Shown here: positions 40,757 to 50,783 of the stretch, in pieces
How the letters are laid out: the number at the start of each line of letters is the position of its first letter
How positions within the stretch are numbered: the first letter of the stretch is position 1
Source of the DNA: Oceanospirillaceae bacterium
Lineage (GTDB): Bacteria; Pseudomonadota; Gammaproteobacteria; Pseudomonadales; Balneatricaceae
Length of the DNA: 64,000 bases
Assembly (NCBI GenBank): GCA_018647765.1
Contig: JABGSN010000033.1
Location: 1-64,000, forward strand
Direction of reading: 5' to 3'
The notes under the pieces: model-generated
What the model saw: the letters and a program-made list of their open reading frames with translations, nothing else
Told to the model about the DNA's origin: nothing
Databases searched by the model: none
Position numbers and translations under genes: made by a program

Positions 40757-41394
40757 CAGGGGTCGCTCAAAATAACAGAATATTGCCACCACCCATGGCC
40801 GGTTTTGAGTCGGTTAAACGCTATTGGGACAACGCCATGGCTATTTCGACGGCTAAGTTAATGCCGGGCGAAGTGTATGTGTCTGGTGAAGATGAAATGA
40901 TTATGACCGTGTTGGGGTCATGTGTTTCTGCCTGTATACGTAACCCTCGTACTAATATTGGTGGCATGAATCACTTTATGTTGCCACAAATGGGTGCCAG
41001 CGCCTCCATGTTAACCCTCGACGGCACCGCGGCCCGTTACGGTAACTGGGCCATGGAAGTGCTGATTAACGAAATTTTAAACTACGGCGGTAGTAAACGA
41101 GATCTAGAGGTAAAGTTGTTTGGCGGCGGCAAAGTGCTCGACAATATGACCATGGATATCGGCAAACGTAATATTGACTTTGTATTTTCCTTTTTGGATA
41201 AAGAGGGCATCAATGTAGTCGCCCATGATGTGGGCGATCGTTTCCCGCGTAAACTACTGTATTTTCCTAACACCGGCAAGGTTCGCGTGCGCAAGTTGCA
41301 GAGCACTAACCAAGCCACCATTGTACGGCGTGAAGCAGCGTACCTTAATGACATTAAAACGTCCCCTAGGGATGGCGACATTGATCTGTTTTAA
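40753..41394 (+). CDS. cheD: Chemoreceptor glutamine deamidase CheD
   Basis: A 213-residue protein with the catalytic pair Cys in LGSCVSACI (near 57) and His in GGMNHFML (near 74). It deamidates Gln residues on receptors. The GTG start lies in the overlap with the cheR stop (GTGA). E. coli itself lacks cheD; its presence with cheR and cheB is common in pseudomonad-type clusters. Confidence 0.95.
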   Translation: MTGVAQNNRILPPPMAGFESVKRYWDNAMAISTAKLMPGEVYVSGEDEMIMTVLGSCVSACIRNPRTNIGGMNHFMLPQMGASASMLTLDGTAARYGNWAMEVLINEILNYGGSKRDLEVKLFGGGKVLDNMTMDIGKRNIDFVFSFLDKEGINVVAHDVGDRFPRKLLYFPNTGKVRVRKLQSTNQATIVRREAAYLNDIKTSPRDGDIDLF

Positions 41395-41412
41395 CCACTG
41401 GAGAAGAAACAC

Positions 41413-42477
41413 TTGAAGTTAATTTCTGTGCTAGTTATTGATGACTCTGCGCTCATGCGCAAGTTGCTAACCGACATTATTAATGCTGATCCAGGCATGG
41501 AAGTGGTGGGTGTGGCCGAAGATCCTTATGTTGCACGTGATCAAATTAAGTTGCTCAATCCCGATGTGTTAACCCTCGACATTGAAATGCCAAAAATGAA
41601 TGGCATCACCTTCTTGCGAAATTTAATGCGCTTACGGCCCATGCCGGTAGTAATGGTGTCTACCTTGACTGAAAAGGGAGCCTCGGCAACTTTAGAGTCT
41701 ATGGAGTTAGGTGCGTTAGATTACGTGGCTAAATCGACTTTACAAGAAGACCGAGGTATCGCAAAGTTTTCTAAAATGGTGCTCGAAAAAGTGATCATGG
41801 CGTCGCAGGCTAACGTCAATGCGTTAGCGAAAAGTAGTTTGCTAGGGCGTAGTGATGAGGGCAAACCCAAGCAAGTGCATAATTCTGGTGTGGTTAAATC
41901 CACCAGTATTATCGCTATTGGTTCGTCCACAGGAGGCACCGAAGCCTTGAATCAAGTGTTATCGGTGATGCCTGCAGAGTCACCTCCAATACTCATTGCT
42001 CAGCACATTCCCCCCACCTTTAGTATGTCTTTGGCACGGCGTCTGAACGAGGCTTCCGCCATGACCGTGATCGAGGCCAATGATGGTATGGAAGTTAAAA
42101 AGGGCCATGCTTATCTGGCCCCGGGCAACTTTCACTTAGCCATTCGGCGGCGTGGCCATGCTTATATTTGCCGCGTAATACACACCGAAAAAGTTAATCG
42201 TCATAGGCCTTCCGTGGATGTGTTGTTTGATTCAATGGTAAAAGAAGTAGGCAAACATGCCACCGGTGTTGTTTTAACGGGTATGGGCGCAGATGGTGCT
42301 CAAGGCCTTTTACGCATGCGCGAAGCCGGTAGCCATACCATTGGCCAAGACGAAGCGTCTAGTGTGGTTTATGGCATGCCTAGGGCTGCCAAAGAATTAG
42401 GGGCTGTTGAATTTGAATTGCCTCTGGCCAAGATTCCGAGCAAGATGCTGCGGCTTTCTAGTCAACCAAAATCGTAG
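41413..42477 (+). CDS. cheB: Chemotaxis response regulator protein-glutamate methylesterase CheB
   Basis: A 354-residue protein: receiver domain with Asp in TLDIEMPKMNG (near 56), linker, then the methylesterase domain with Ser in GSSTGGTEAL (near 172), His in AQHIPPTF and Asp in GMGADGAQG. It demethylates receptors when phosphorylated by CheA. The start is TTG with GGAGAAG upstream. No nearer ATG fits the receiver domain. Confidence 0.95.
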   Translation: MKLISVLVIDDSALMRKLLTDIINADPGMEVVGVAEDPYVARDQIKLLNPDVLTLDIEMPKMNGITFLRNLMRLRPMPVVMVSTLTEKGASATLESMELGALDYVAKSTLQEDRGIAKFSKMVLEKVIMASQANVNALAKSSLLGRSDEGKPKQVHNSGVVKSTSIIAIGSSTGGTEALNQVLSVMPAESPPILIAQHIPPTFSMSLARRLNEASAMTVIEANDGMEVKKGHAYLAPGNFHLAIRRRGHAYICRVIHTEKVNRHRPSVDVLFDSMVKEVGKHATGVVLTGMGADGAQGLLRMREAGSHTIGQDEASSVVYGMPRAAKELGAVEFELPLAKIPSKMLRLSSQPKS

Positions 42478-42493
42478 TCACAGCAGAGAAATC

Positions 42494-43279
42494 ATGCAAG
42501 TTTGGGCCGTAGCAAATCAAAAAGGTGGGGTTGGAAAAACCACCAGCGTAGTGACCTTAGCAGGCTTATTAGCTCAGCAAGGGCATCGAGTGCTGGTGGT
42601 TGATTTAGACCCCCATGGATCCTTAACCGCGTACTTTGGCCACGACCCAGACACTATGCGGCAGTCGGTTTACGATTTATTTATTAATCCACATCAGGCT
42701 GCCTCCAACCTGTTGATGCCGACTAATTTGCCCAATTTGATCCTATTGCCTGCCAGTAGCCGTATGGCTGCACTCGAACGCCAAGCTGGTCAATTAGACG
42801 GTATGGGTTTGGTGATGCAGCGCGCACTAGCACAAGTAAACACGCTATTTGATTATGTACTTATTGATAGTCCGCCCATATTAGGCGTAGCCATGATTAA
42901 TGCCCTAGTGGCCTGTGAGTTGTTACTCATGCCGGTACAAACGGAATTTTTGGCCATCAAAGGGTTGATGCGTATGTCCAAGAGTTTGGACTTAGTATTA
43001 AAAACACGACACCAGCAATTGCAGGCCTTGGTGTTGCCCACCATGTACGACCGGCGCACCAAGTCGTCGATCCAAAGCTTACGTATTATTAGAGCAGAAT
43101 TTGGCGAGCGCGTGTCCCATGCCTTGATTCCGATTGATACACAGTTTCGTAATGCCAGCTCTGCAGGTAAAGTGCCCAGCGTACACAACCATCTAGCCCG
43201 CGGTGTGCAAGCCTATGATTTGTTGCTGACGCAATTGCAGCGTAAGCGTCAGCAAATTCCACAATGGCAAGTTGGTTAA
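42494..43279 (+). CDS. ParA-family ATPase of the chemotaxis cluster
   Basis: A 261-residue ParA/MinD-type ATPase with the deviant Walker A KGGVGKTT directly after MQVWAVANQ, and VVDLDPHGSL. In Vibrio and Pseudomonas the ParA of this position (ParC) places chemotaxis arrays at the cell pole. The ATG at 42494 is chosen; the frame stays open upstream within cheB. The next gene overlaps or abuts its end. Confidence 0.92.
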   Translation: MQVWAVANQKGGVGKTTSVVTLAGLLAQQGHRVLVVDLDPHGSLTAYFGHDPDTMRQSVYDLFINPHQAASNLLMPTNLPNLILLPASSRMAALERQAGQLDGMGLVMQRALAQVNTLFDYVLIDSPPILGVAMINALVACELLLMPVQTEFLAIKGLMRMSKSLDLVLKTRHQQLQALVLPTMYDRRTKSSIQSLRIIRAEFGERVSHALIPIDTQFRNASSAGKVPSVHNHLARGVQAYDLLLTQLQRKRQQIPQWQVG

Positions 43280-43281
43280 TC

Positions 43282-43704
43282 ATGTCTGTGTCTGAAGATG
43301 ACACGGTATTACTGGATTACTTGTCGAGTTTGTTGTTGGTACCAGAAGCTGTGCCGGTGCCACTACTCCAACCGTGTCTCAAAGTAATGCTAGACCATCA
43401 GGCTCTATTGCTGCCGTTGAGTGAATTAGGCGGCATGCAAGCGGTATGTGGGCCCCTGGCTAAATCGTCTCCTAATCAGTGGCGTTTAGACCCATACAGT
43501 AACCTTGAGCTGTTCGATTTACGTGCGGTGCTTGGCCTTGAACCTTGCGACTATTCCGACGTTAACTGGCAAGGCCACAGCCTAAAACTAAAAAGTGGCC
43601 AACAAAGTGTGTTAGTTGATCAGATTATTGGTCCGCAAGAGTCGAGTGCAGGCCAGGTTTGGCACCAATTCAATGGTCTAAGTTATACATTGGTATCAGC
43701 TTAA
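43282..43704 (+). CDS. CheW-like protein next to parA (ParP-like)
   Basis: A 140-residue protein with a degenerate CheW-like domain: LLLPLSELGGMQAV, LFDLRAVLGL and QSVLVDQIIGP follow the CheW pattern. The linker and N-terminal part of Vibrio ParP are missing, so it is shorter than ParP. It probably links ParA to the chemosensory array. The ATG at 43282 follows the parA stop at once; an in-frame ATG at 43264 lies inside parA. In pseudomonads a CheW-like gene lies at the same place. Confidence 0.8.
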   Translation: MSVSEDDTVLLDYLSSLLLVPEAVPVPLLQPCLKVMLDHQALLLPLSELGGMQAVCGPLAKSSPNQWRLDPYSNLELFDLRAVLGLEPCDYSDVNWQGHSLKLKSGQQSVLVDQIIGPQESSAGQVWHQFNGLSYTLVSA

Positions 43705-43765
43705 CTACCAATTTTGTATTAAACAGATATAATCAATCGCCTTAATATAAATGAGCGTGTGATCT

Positions 43766-44416
43766 GTGCTGTCGCCCCCAACATTCCCCACTGATTTGTT
43801 ACTTACCCAAGCATTGGCTTGTGAGCGGGATGATCGCTGCCTGTATCGGCAGTTAAATTGGACTGTTAAACGTGGTGAGTTATGGCACATTAAAGGCCAA
43901 AATGGCGCCGGTAAAACCACCTTGCTGCGACAAATTGCAGGCTTGCATCTCATCGATAATGGCCGCATTGTCTGGTGCAATAAAGGCATAAAAATGATCT
44001 ATTTAGGTCATAAGTTGGGCCTAAAAGAGCAACTAACAGCGAATGAAAATTTGGCGTGGCTGGCCGCATTAGATGGCAGCTCAAGTCAAGCTCAGCGGTA
44101 TGCCGCATTGGCTACTGTGGGTTTAAGAGGTTACGAAGAAAATCTTGTTGCTCACCTTTCGGCGGGCCAAAAGCGGCGTGTGGCGTTGGCACGGTTACAA
44201 TTGTGCGATGCTGACTTATGGTTATTAGACGAACCATTCACTTCTCTGGATCAGCAAGGGGTGATTGATGAGCAAGCGTGGCTGGAACGGCATCGGGGTT
44301 CTGGAGGCGCAGTACTGATGACTAGCCACCAAGACCTCAGTTTGCCGCAGGTAAAAATACTCGATTTAGGCCAATTTTCTGGCCACATTAATGGGGCAGT
44401 GGAGTGGGCGTCATGA
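43766..44416 (+). CDS. ccmA: Heme exporter ATP-binding protein CcmA
   Basis: A 216-residue ABC ATPase: Walker A GQNGAGKTT, signature LSAGQKRR and LLDEPFTSLD. With CcmB it drives release of holo-CcmE in cytochrome c maturation. The start is GTG; a TTG a few codons later is possible. TATAAT (43728-43733) upstream could be its -10, without a clear -35. It is the first gene of the ccm operon. Confidence 0.94.
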   Translation: MLSPPTFPTDLLLTQALACERDDRCLYRQLNWTVKRGELWHIKGQNGAGKTTLLRQIAGLHLIDNGRIVWCNKGIKMIYLGHKLGLKEQLTANENLAWLAALDGSSSQAQRYAALATVGLRGYEENLVAHLSAGQKRRVALARLQLCDADLWLLDEPFTSLDQQGVIDEQAWLERHRGSGGAVLMTSHQDLSLPQVKILDLGQFSGHINGAVEWAS

Positions 44417-45072
44417 TGGGTTTTATGCTCACTATTATTCGCCGCGACTTATTACTCATCGCCAGGCAACCCGCGGAGCTGATTAATCCACTGGTGTTTT
44501 TCGTCTTAGTGGTGGCCTTGTTTCCGTTAGGTGTCAGTCCGGAAGCTTCCATTTTGTCACAAACCGCCGCCGGAGTAATTTGGGTTGCTGCCATGTTAGC
44601 CACGCTGTTATCTCTTGAATTGTTATTTAAACTTGATCATGAGGATGGCAGTTTAGAACAGTTATTACTGGCGCCTTACCCGAGTTGGAGCTTGGTGTTG
44701 GCAAAGGTCCTAGTCCATTGGTTGGTGAGTGGTTTACCGCTAGTGTTATTGTCTCCCATGATTGCCAGTATGTTGTTTTTGCCCAGCCAAGCCTTGCCCA
44801 GCCTGATGTTGAGCTTGCTTGTTGGCACGCCGACTTTGAGTTTACTGGGGGCGATTGGCGCCGCATTGGTCACAGGGGTGCGTGGCGGTGGTATGTTATT
44901 GACTTTGCTAATTCTGCCCTTGTACGTGCCGGTGATTATTTTTGGTGCAGCCAGCGTGGCAGCGGGTGCCCAGGGGTTGCCCATTGATGGCTATATGGCA
45001 TTATTGGGGGCCATGTTGGTATTTGCTTTAATGATCACCCCATGGGCGGCTAGTGCCGCCTTAAAATTGTGA
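44413..45072 (+). CDS. ccmB: Heme exporter membrane protein CcmB
   Basis: A 219-residue protein (E. coli 220) with six hydrophobic segments and family motif RQPAELINPLVFF near the start. It is the permease partner of CcmA. The ATG overlaps the ccmA stop in ATGA. Confidence 0.95.
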   Translation: MMGFMLTIIRRDLLLIARQPAELINPLVFFVLVVALFPLGVSPEASILSQTAAGVIWVAAMLATLLSLELLFKLDHEDGSLEQLLLAPYPSWSLVLAKVLVHWLVSGLPLVLLSPMIASMLFLPSQALPSLMLSLLVGTPTLSLLGAIGAALVTGVRGGGMLLTLLILPLYVPVIIFGAASVAAGAQGLPIDGYMALLGAMLVFALMITPWAASAALKL

Positions 45073-45082
45073 GATTAATACT

Positions 45083-45847
45083 ATGAGTAGTCTAGATTGG
45101 CGTATGCCGCGGTGGTTTCACCAGATGGGGTCACCTAAGTGGTTCTATGAGTGGGGTGGTCGACTGCAGTCTTGGTTTGCGCTGGCAGCTTTGGTTTTAT
45201 TAGGCTGGGGCATGATTTGGGGGTTAGCATTTGCACCTGCGGATTACCAGCAAGGCAATAGCTTTCGTATTATGTATGTGCATGTGCCAGCGGCTATCTT
45301 ATCGCAATCCATTTTCGTTAGTATGGCGGTTGCCGGAGCTATTGGTATTATTTGGAAAATGAAAGTGGCCTTCATGGTGGCGCGTAGTTGCATTGCCATT
45401 GGCGCTACATTCACAGCAATTGCGCTTCTCACCGGTGCCATTTGGGGTAAACCCACGTGGGGCACCTATTGGGTGTGGGATGCTCGCCTAACGTCCACCC
45501 TAGTATTATTGTTTTTATATGCGGGGGTCATGGCCCTTAATCAAGCTATCAGTGAACGTCAAACCGCCGGTAAGGCGACCGCGATACTGGCGCTTGTAGG
45601 CACCATTAATATTCCCATTATTAAGTACTCAGTGGAGTGGTGGAATACCTTGCACCAGAGTTCGAGCTTTAGTTTGACAGAAAAACCGACCATGCCTGCA
45701 GAAATGTATGTGCCGCTGTTGTTAACGGTATTGGGGAGCTATTGTTTATTTGCCTTGTTGGTATTGATGCGTACGCGGACTCAAATTTTGCAAACTCAAG
45801 GTCATACCAAATGGCTAACCCAGCACCCTGACATAGAAGGAGTTTAG
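45083..45847 (+). CDS. ccmC: Heme transporter CcmC
   Basis: A 254-residue membrane protein with the heme-handling WWD domain (WGTYWVWDARLTS) and flanking His residues (MYVHVPAA). It passes heme to CcmE. It has about six membrane helices and starts 10 bases after ccmB. Confidence 0.96.
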   Translation: MSSLDWRMPRWFHQMGSPKWFYEWGGRLQSWFALAALVLLGWGMIWGLAFAPADYQQGNSFRIMYVHVPAAILSQSIFVSMAVAGAIGIIWKMKVAFMVARSCIAIGATFTAIALLTGAIWGKPTWGTYWVWDARLTSTLVLLFLYAGVMALNQAISERQTAGKATAILALVGTINIPIIKYSVEWWNTLHQSSSFSLTEKPTMPAEMYVPLLLTVLGSYCLFALLVLMRTRTQILQTQGHTKWLTQHPDIEGV

Positions 45848-45849
45848 GT

Positions 45850-46020
45850 ATGTTTTTTAATTCGCTTGAAGACTTGTGGGTGATGTCGGGACATGGGGCC
45901 TTTGTTTGGTCTTGTTATGGCCTTTTTGTGGGGTTGCTGGCGCTTAACGTGTGGCATAGTCGCAGCCAACGAGCTAAAGCCTTGAAACAAGTGCGAGCCA
46001 TTGCTCGGCGGGTGGTGTAA
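45850..46020 (+). CDS. ccmD: Heme exporter protein CcmD
   Basis: A 56-residue small membrane protein: [14 protein letters not shown], then a hydrophobic helix and a basic tail ([12 protein letters not shown]). This is the CcmD pattern, and the place between ccmC and ccmE fits. CcmD helps release holo-CcmE from CcmC. It starts 2 bases after the ccmC stop, and its stop shares a base with the ccmE ATG (TAATG). Confidence 0.92.
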   Translation: MFFNSLEDLWVMSGHGAFVWSCYGLFVGLLALNVWHSRSQRAKALKQVRAIARRVV

Positions 46021-46493
46021 TGGCTATGGTCCCAAAACGACGTAACAAACTGTTGCTTATAGTGGGTCTTTTGACTGGTGTGGCCATAATTGTGTCCTTG
46101 GTATTGTATGCCTTGTCACAAAATATCAATTTATTTTTTTCACCGTCGGACATGGCGCAGGGCAAGGCGCCCATTGAAAAACGCATACGGGCAGGTGGCA
46201 TGGTGCGTGAAGGTAGCTTAACGCGGGCCGGTGATAGTCTTAAGGTGAGTTTTTTGATTACCGATTTTGTGGAAGATGTGAATGTCACTTACGACGGTAT
46301 ATTGCCCGATTTGTTTCGTGAAGGTCAGGGCATTGTGGCGCAAGGCAAGCTCAATAGCCAAGGGGTGTTTGTGGCCGACGAGGTGTTAGCCAAGCACGAT
46401 GAAAATTACATGCCGCCAGAAGTCACGCAAGCCCTCAATGATGCGCAGTCAAAGACGCAACAAAAAAGCCAAAACACGGAGCTAACACAATGA
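46020..46493 (+). CDS. ccmE: Periplasmic heme chaperone CcmE
   Basis: A 157-residue protein with an N-terminal anchor (about residues 10-32) and an OB-fold periplasmic domain. The heme-binding His lies in [10 protein letters not shown] (near 126). The C-terminal tail is Q- and K-rich. It overlaps ccmF by 4 bases. Confidence 0.95.
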   Translation: MAMVPKRRNKLLLIVGLLTGVAIIVSLVLYALSQNINLFFSPSDMAQGKAPIEKRIRAGGMVREGSLTRAGDSLKVSFLITDFVEDVNVTYDGILPDLFREGQGIVAQGKLNSQGVFVADEVLAKHDENYMPPEVTQALNDAQSKTQQKSQNTELTQ

Positions 46494-48466
46494 TCCCAGA
46501 GATTGGTCACATGGCGCTGATTTTGGCCTTATTGTTTGCCTTAAGCCTTAGTTTTTTGCCTATGCTAGGTTCTTATAGCGGTCAGATTCGGCTCATGAGT
46601 GCGGCAAAACCGTTAGCCATTGGTCAGGGTGTTATGCTCTTGATCGCCTTTGCTATGTTAGTTATCGCCTTTGCGCAAGATGATTTTAGTGTGCGTTATG
46701 TGGCCCAAAATTCAAATACCGCGTTACCGATGCAATATAAAATTAGCGCGGTTTGGGGTGGTCACGAAGGGTCGCTACTGCTGTGGGTGGTAATTTTGGG
46801 GTTTTGGACCATGGCGGTAAGTTTGCTCAGTAAGAGTTTGCCGTTAATGATGCAAGCCCGGGTGTTGTCGGTGATGGGCATGATTGGTGTGGGCTTTATA
46901 TTGTTTACCCTATGGACCAGTAATCCTTTTTGGCGGCTATTGCCCGAAGCGGCCGTACAAGGAGCCGACCTTAATCCATTGTTGCAAGATTTTGGCCTCA
47001 TTGTCCATCCGCCCATGTTGTATATGGGCTATGTGGGTTTTTCGGTGGCGTTTGCGTTTGCTATCGCGGCTTTATTAGATGGCGAATATGATGCCGCTTG
47101 GGTGCGTTGGTCACGGCCTTGGACCAGTGTGGCATGGGCCTTTTTAACCGCCGGCATTGCCTTAGGTAGCTGGTGGGCCTATTACGAGCTTGGCTGGGGT
47201 GGTTGGTGGTTTTGGGACCCCGTAGAAAATGCATCCTTTATGCCATGGTTAGTGGGCACTGCATTGCTCCATTCCTTAGCGGTATCGGAAAAACGTGGGT
47301 TGTTTAAAAACTGGACCTTGTTATTGGCTATTCTTGCCTTTAGCCTGAGTTTGTTAGGTACCTTCTTGGTGCGCTCTGGGGTATTAACCTCGGTACATGC
47401 GTTTGCCTCAGATCCAGATCGTGGTTATTTTGTGCTGGTACTATTGGCCATAACAGTGGGTGGTTCGTTGCTCCTGTTTGCGTTACGTGCCAGTACTGTT
47501 TCAAGTCGAGTAGGTTATCGCTTTTGGTCGCGGGAAACGTTTTTGTTATCTAATAATGTGATTTTAGTCGTGGCGGCACTGACGGTGTTGCTCGGTACCC
47601 TCTATCCACTGTTGTTGGACGCCTTGGGTGGCGGTAAAATTTCCGTAGGACCGCCGTATTTTAACGCCGCCTTTGTGCCCTTGATGGTGTTGCTGATTAT
47701 CGCTATGGGCTTAGGTTTAGGGGCTAAATGGAAAACCATTAACCCGCGCGAGCTGACCCGCGCCTTGACCTCGCCAGCGCTTATTGCTGTGGTGCTTGGG
47801 GTGGCCTTTCCGTTTGCCTATGATGGCCAATTTAACCCCAGCACAGCCTTGGCTGCGGCGTTGTTAATTTGGCTGCTACTGGCGTCCTGGGTTGACCTTA
47901 AACGCCGCCTACGTCATCAAGGGTGGTGGCGTGGTTTACGGCAGTTGAATCCAGGCTACTATGGCATGTTGTTAGCTCATGTGGGCATTGGTGTCACGGC
48001 GTTGGGTATTGCAGTGGTGAGCCACTATGACCAGCAAGAAGATGTATACATGGCCATTGGTGATAAGGTTCACCTGGGCCAGTATGAATTTGTATTTACT
48101 GAAGTGAGCGATGTTCAAGGCCCCAATTACAGTGCTGTGCAAGGCCACGTAACGGTGTTAAAAGGTGGCCAGTTGGTGGCTCAGCTGTTGCCCCAAAAGC
48201 GCAATTATCACAGTCGTAACCAAGTTATGACCGAGGCTGCAATTGACGCTGCCTTAAGTCGAGACCTCTACGTGGCGATGGGTGAACCGCTTGAAAATAA
48301 CGCCTGGGCGATGCGCTTACACGTAAAGCCCATGATTCGATGTATTTGGCTGGGTGGTTTGATGATGGCTTTGGGTGGCGTGTTAGCGGTGTGGGATAAA
48401 CGCTACCGACGTCGGCGTCAAACGCCGGAACTGCCATCACAAAACACATCGGCCTTAGGAGAATAA
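46490..48466 (+). CDS. ccmF: Cytochrome c heme lyase CcmF
   Basis: A 658-residue membrane protein with about 14-15 helices and the WWD domain [20 protein letters not shown] (20 residues). It attaches heme from CcmE to apocytochromes with CcmH and CcmI. It ends one base before the ccmG start. Confidence 0.96.
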   Translation: MIPEIGHMALILALLFALSLSFLPMLGSYSGQIRLMSAAKPLAIGQGVMLLIAFAMLVIAFAQDDFSVRYVAQNSNTALPMQYKISAVWGGHEGSLLLWVVILGFWTMAVSLLSKSLPLMMQARVLSVMGMIGVGFILFTLWTSNPFWRLLPEAAVQGADLNPLLQDFGLIVHPPMLYMGYVGFSVAFAFAIAALLDGEYDAAWVRWSRPWTSVAWAFLTAGIALGSWWAYYELGWGGWWFWDPVENASFMPWLVGTALLHSLAVSEKRGLFKNWTLLLAILAFSLSLLGTFLVRSGVLTSVHAFASDPDRGYFVLVLLAITVGGSLLLFALRASTVSSRVGYRFWSRETFLLSNNVILVVAALTVLLGTLYPLLLDALGGGKISVGPPYFNAAFVPLMVLLIIAMGLGLGAKWKTINPRELTRALTSPALIAVVLGVAFPFAYDGQFNPSTALAAALLIWLLLASWVDLKRRLRHQGWWRGLRQLNPGYYGMLLAHVGIGVTALGIAVVSHYDQQEDVYMAIGDKVHLGQYEFVFTEVSDVQGPNYSAVQGHVTVLKGGQLVAQLLPQKRNYHSRNQVMTEAAIDAALSRDLYVAMGEPLENNAWAMRLHVKPMIRCIWLGGLMMALGGVLAVWDKRYRRRRQTPELPSQNTSALGE

Positions 48467-48467
48467 T

Positions 48468-49058
48468 ATGGCACACCAGCCTCAATCGACACCCCCTACA
48501 GGGCCAGCGACACGGCAACGCCTGCTGCTCGTGTTACCTATGTTGTTGGCCTTTGCTTTAGGTCTGTTTTTGTATCATGGTATCGGCAAAGACCCCAACG
48601 CCATGCAGTCTAGTTTAATTGGTAGTCAGGTGCCTGAATTTACCGCTGAAACCCTATTGGCGCCCATCACCGTCGTGACTCAGGCCGACCTGTTAGGGCA
48701 ACCCGCATTGGTTAATGTTTGGGCTACATGGTGTCCTACCTGCCGCGCAGAACATGAGTTTTTGAACCAAATTTCTAACCTAGAAGGGGTGCGTATTTTT
48801 GGCGTTAACTATCACGATCAGCGTGCGTCGGCCCAGCAATGGTTGTTGGAGTTGGGTAACCCTTATGAGTTTTCGGTATTTGACCCAAAAGGTGTTGTGG
48901 GCATTGAGTTGGGTGTTGTAGGTGCGCCAGAGACCTACCTTATTGATGCTCAAGGTAAGGTCATTGATAAGCTAACCGGCGAACTCAACGAGCGTACTTG
49001 GCCGCCACTGCGGGAGCAGTATTTAGCATTACAAACGGGAGTCGATAATGGGCAATAG
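48468..49058 (+). CDS. ccmG: Thiol:disulfide interchange protein CcmG/DsbE
   Basis: A 196-residue thioredoxin-fold protein with an N-terminal anchor (about residues 20-38) and active site WCPTC (near 88), followed by GAPETYLID with the cis-proline region. It keeps the apocytochrome CxxCH reduced. It overlaps ccmH by 11 bases. Confidence 0.95.
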   Translation: MAHQPQSTPPTGPATRQRLLLVLPMLLAFALGLFLYHGIGKDPNAMQSSLIGSQVPEFTAETLLAPITVVTQADLLGQPALVNVWATWCPTCRAEHEFLNQISNLEGVRIFGVNYHDQRASAQQWLLELGNPYEFSVFDPKGVVGIELGVVGAPETYLIDAQGKVIDKLTGELNERTWPPLREQYLALQTGVDNGQ

Positions 49059-49542
49059 CATCGGCTTTGACTTAGTAAAGGCGTTGCTGTTGTGGCTTTT
49101 GCTAGTCCCCAGCGTGTCTCACGCAAGTATAGAAACCTATCAGTTTAGCCAACCAGAAATGGCCCAGCGGTTTAATGATTTAACCACGGTTTTACGTTGC
49201 CCTAAGTGTCAGAACCAAAATCTTGCCGATTCAGATTCCATTATTGCCAAGGATTTGCGCGCACAAGTGCATCAATTACTTGAGAAAAACCAGACCAATG
49301 ATCAAATTACTGATTTTATGGTACAGCGCTACGGTGATTTTATTCTGTACGACCCGCCGTTCAAGCGATCAACTCTTGTGCTCTGGTTGGCACCCATTGG
49401 TTTGTTACTGATGGGGTTGTTGGTATTGTGGTTTTTGGCTCGCAAGCCTGCAGTGCAGGCCGCTATGTTAACACCAGATGAACAACAACAATTGAACGAT
49501 TTATTGGCTTCAGAGCAGCAAAGAGAAACACATCATGACTGA
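49048..49542 (+). CDS. ccmH: Cytochrome c-type biogenesis protein CcmH (CcmL)
   Basis: A 164-residue protein with a signal peptide ending near SVSHA, the redox motif LRCPKCQNQNL (near 50) and a C-terminal membrane helix (about 112-132). It is the short form; the TPR part is encoded separately by ccmI, as in pseudomonads. Confidence 0.95.
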   Translation: MGNSIGFDLVKALLLWLLLVPSVSHASIETYQFSQPEMAQRFNDLTTVLRCPKCQNQNLADSDSIIAKDLRAQVHQLLEKNQTNDQITDFMVQRYGDFILYDPPFKRSTLVLWLAPIGLLLMGLLVLWFLARKPAVQAAMLTPDEQQQLNDLLASEQQRETHHD

Positions 49543-50749
49543 ACTTTGGGCAGCTATCGCCATACTTTTGTGTATGGCTAGTGGTTTTGTTTGGTGGGCG
49601 CTTTGGCGTCCTGTCTCAGCCCAGCAAGACAGCAGTAAGCGGCAGCAGCAAGTGATTAGTTTGTATAAAACCAAACGTGCAGAGCTGGAGCAAGAGTTAG
49701 CAGCGGCCACCGTTAGCCGCAGTGACTATGACCAGCGGTTAGCGGAAATGCAGCGCACCTTGTTGCTAGAAACACAGGCTAAATCAACCTTCAAGGCACC
49801 CAGTGGTCAATCACAAGGGGGTTTGATGTTGGTGTTTGTGGCACTGGCGCTGCCCATAGCTGGGTTGCTAACCTATTTTCAATTGGGTGCTCATTCAAGC
49901 TTAGAACAGCGTGTTAATATGCAGCAAACCCGTGCAATTACTCAGCAAGTAGAGTCGTTGCCGCAGTTGATTGAAGCGCTTAATGCAGAGTTGAAAAATC
50001 AACCAAATAACCCTGAAGGTTGGTATTTGTTAGCCAATAGTTATATGCAAAATGAGCAGACCACCCAAGGTATTGCTGCTTTTGAGCAGGCTTTGTCTAA
50101 GGTGCAAATCGGCAGTGGCCAACATGCCGCCTTGTTGGGGCAATATGCTCAAGCCTTGTTTTTTAATGACGGAGACTTTAGCACCCGTGTCAATCAAGCC
50201 ATTGCCAAGGCTTTAGGCTACGACCCTCAAGATGTTTCGGCCTTAAGCTTGTTGGGGATTCAAGCCTTTGAGGCACAAAACTACAATGCGGCCATTGGTT
50301 TTTGGCAGCGTGCCTTACCTCGAGCAGGTGAGGGCCAAGGTCAGGCTTCGTTGCAAGCTGGCATTGCCAGTGCACAACAGATGTTGCAGCAATCATCTGA
50401 TCCAGGGGTGGGTATTGCGGTTACCGTCAACTTAGTTAACGGCTTGCAATTACCTGCGTCCGACCATGCCGTATTGTTTGTTTACGCCAAGCAGGCGGGC
50501 AGGCCAATGCCACTGTTTGCCACCAAATTGGATGCCAATAATTTACCGCTAAATTTAACCCTAACGGATGCCATGGCATTGCAAACCGGCACCCGCATAG
50601 GCGATTATCAAACCTTGGATGTGATGGCTCATGTTGCCCTCGCCGGGGTGCCAGGACGTCAATCCGGTGACTTGGTGAGTCACTCAATTACGGTTGTTGT
50701 GGGCAGCACCAGCAAAGTGGATTTGACCATAGACCAAATCCTGAAGTAA
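49535..50749 (+). CDS. ccmI: Cytochrome c-type biogenesis protein CcmI
   Basis: A 404-residue protein with two membrane helices (near residues 5-24 and 92-112), a coiled segment between them, and a TPR domain (about 140-290, with GWYLLANSYM and ALLGQYAQALFF). A C-terminal beta-rich part ends the protein. It is the apocytochrome chaperone of the lyase complex and the last gene of the ccm operon. Confidence 0.93.
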   Translation: MTELWAAIAILLCMASGFVWWALWRPVSAQQDSSKRQQQVISLYKTKRAELEQELAAATVSRSDYDQRLAEMQRTLLLETQAKSTFKAPSGQSQGGLMLVFVALALPIAGLLTYFQLGAHSSLEQRVNMQQTRAITQQVESLPQLIEALNAELKNQPNNPEGWYLLANSYMQNEQTTQGIAAFEQALSKVQIGSGQHAALLGQYAQALFFNDGDFSTRVNQAIAKALGYDPQDVSALSLLGIQAFEAQNYNAAIGFWQRALPRAGEGQGQASLQAGIASAQQMLQQSSDPGVGIAVTVNLVNGLQLPASDHAVLFVYAKQAGRPMPLFATKLDANNLPLNLTLTDAMALQTGTRIGDYQTLDVMAHVALAGVPGRQSGDLVSHSITVVVGSTSKVDLTIDQILK

Positions 50750-50783
50750 CCTTGCAGGCTAACAATAATAATAGAGTCTCTGG

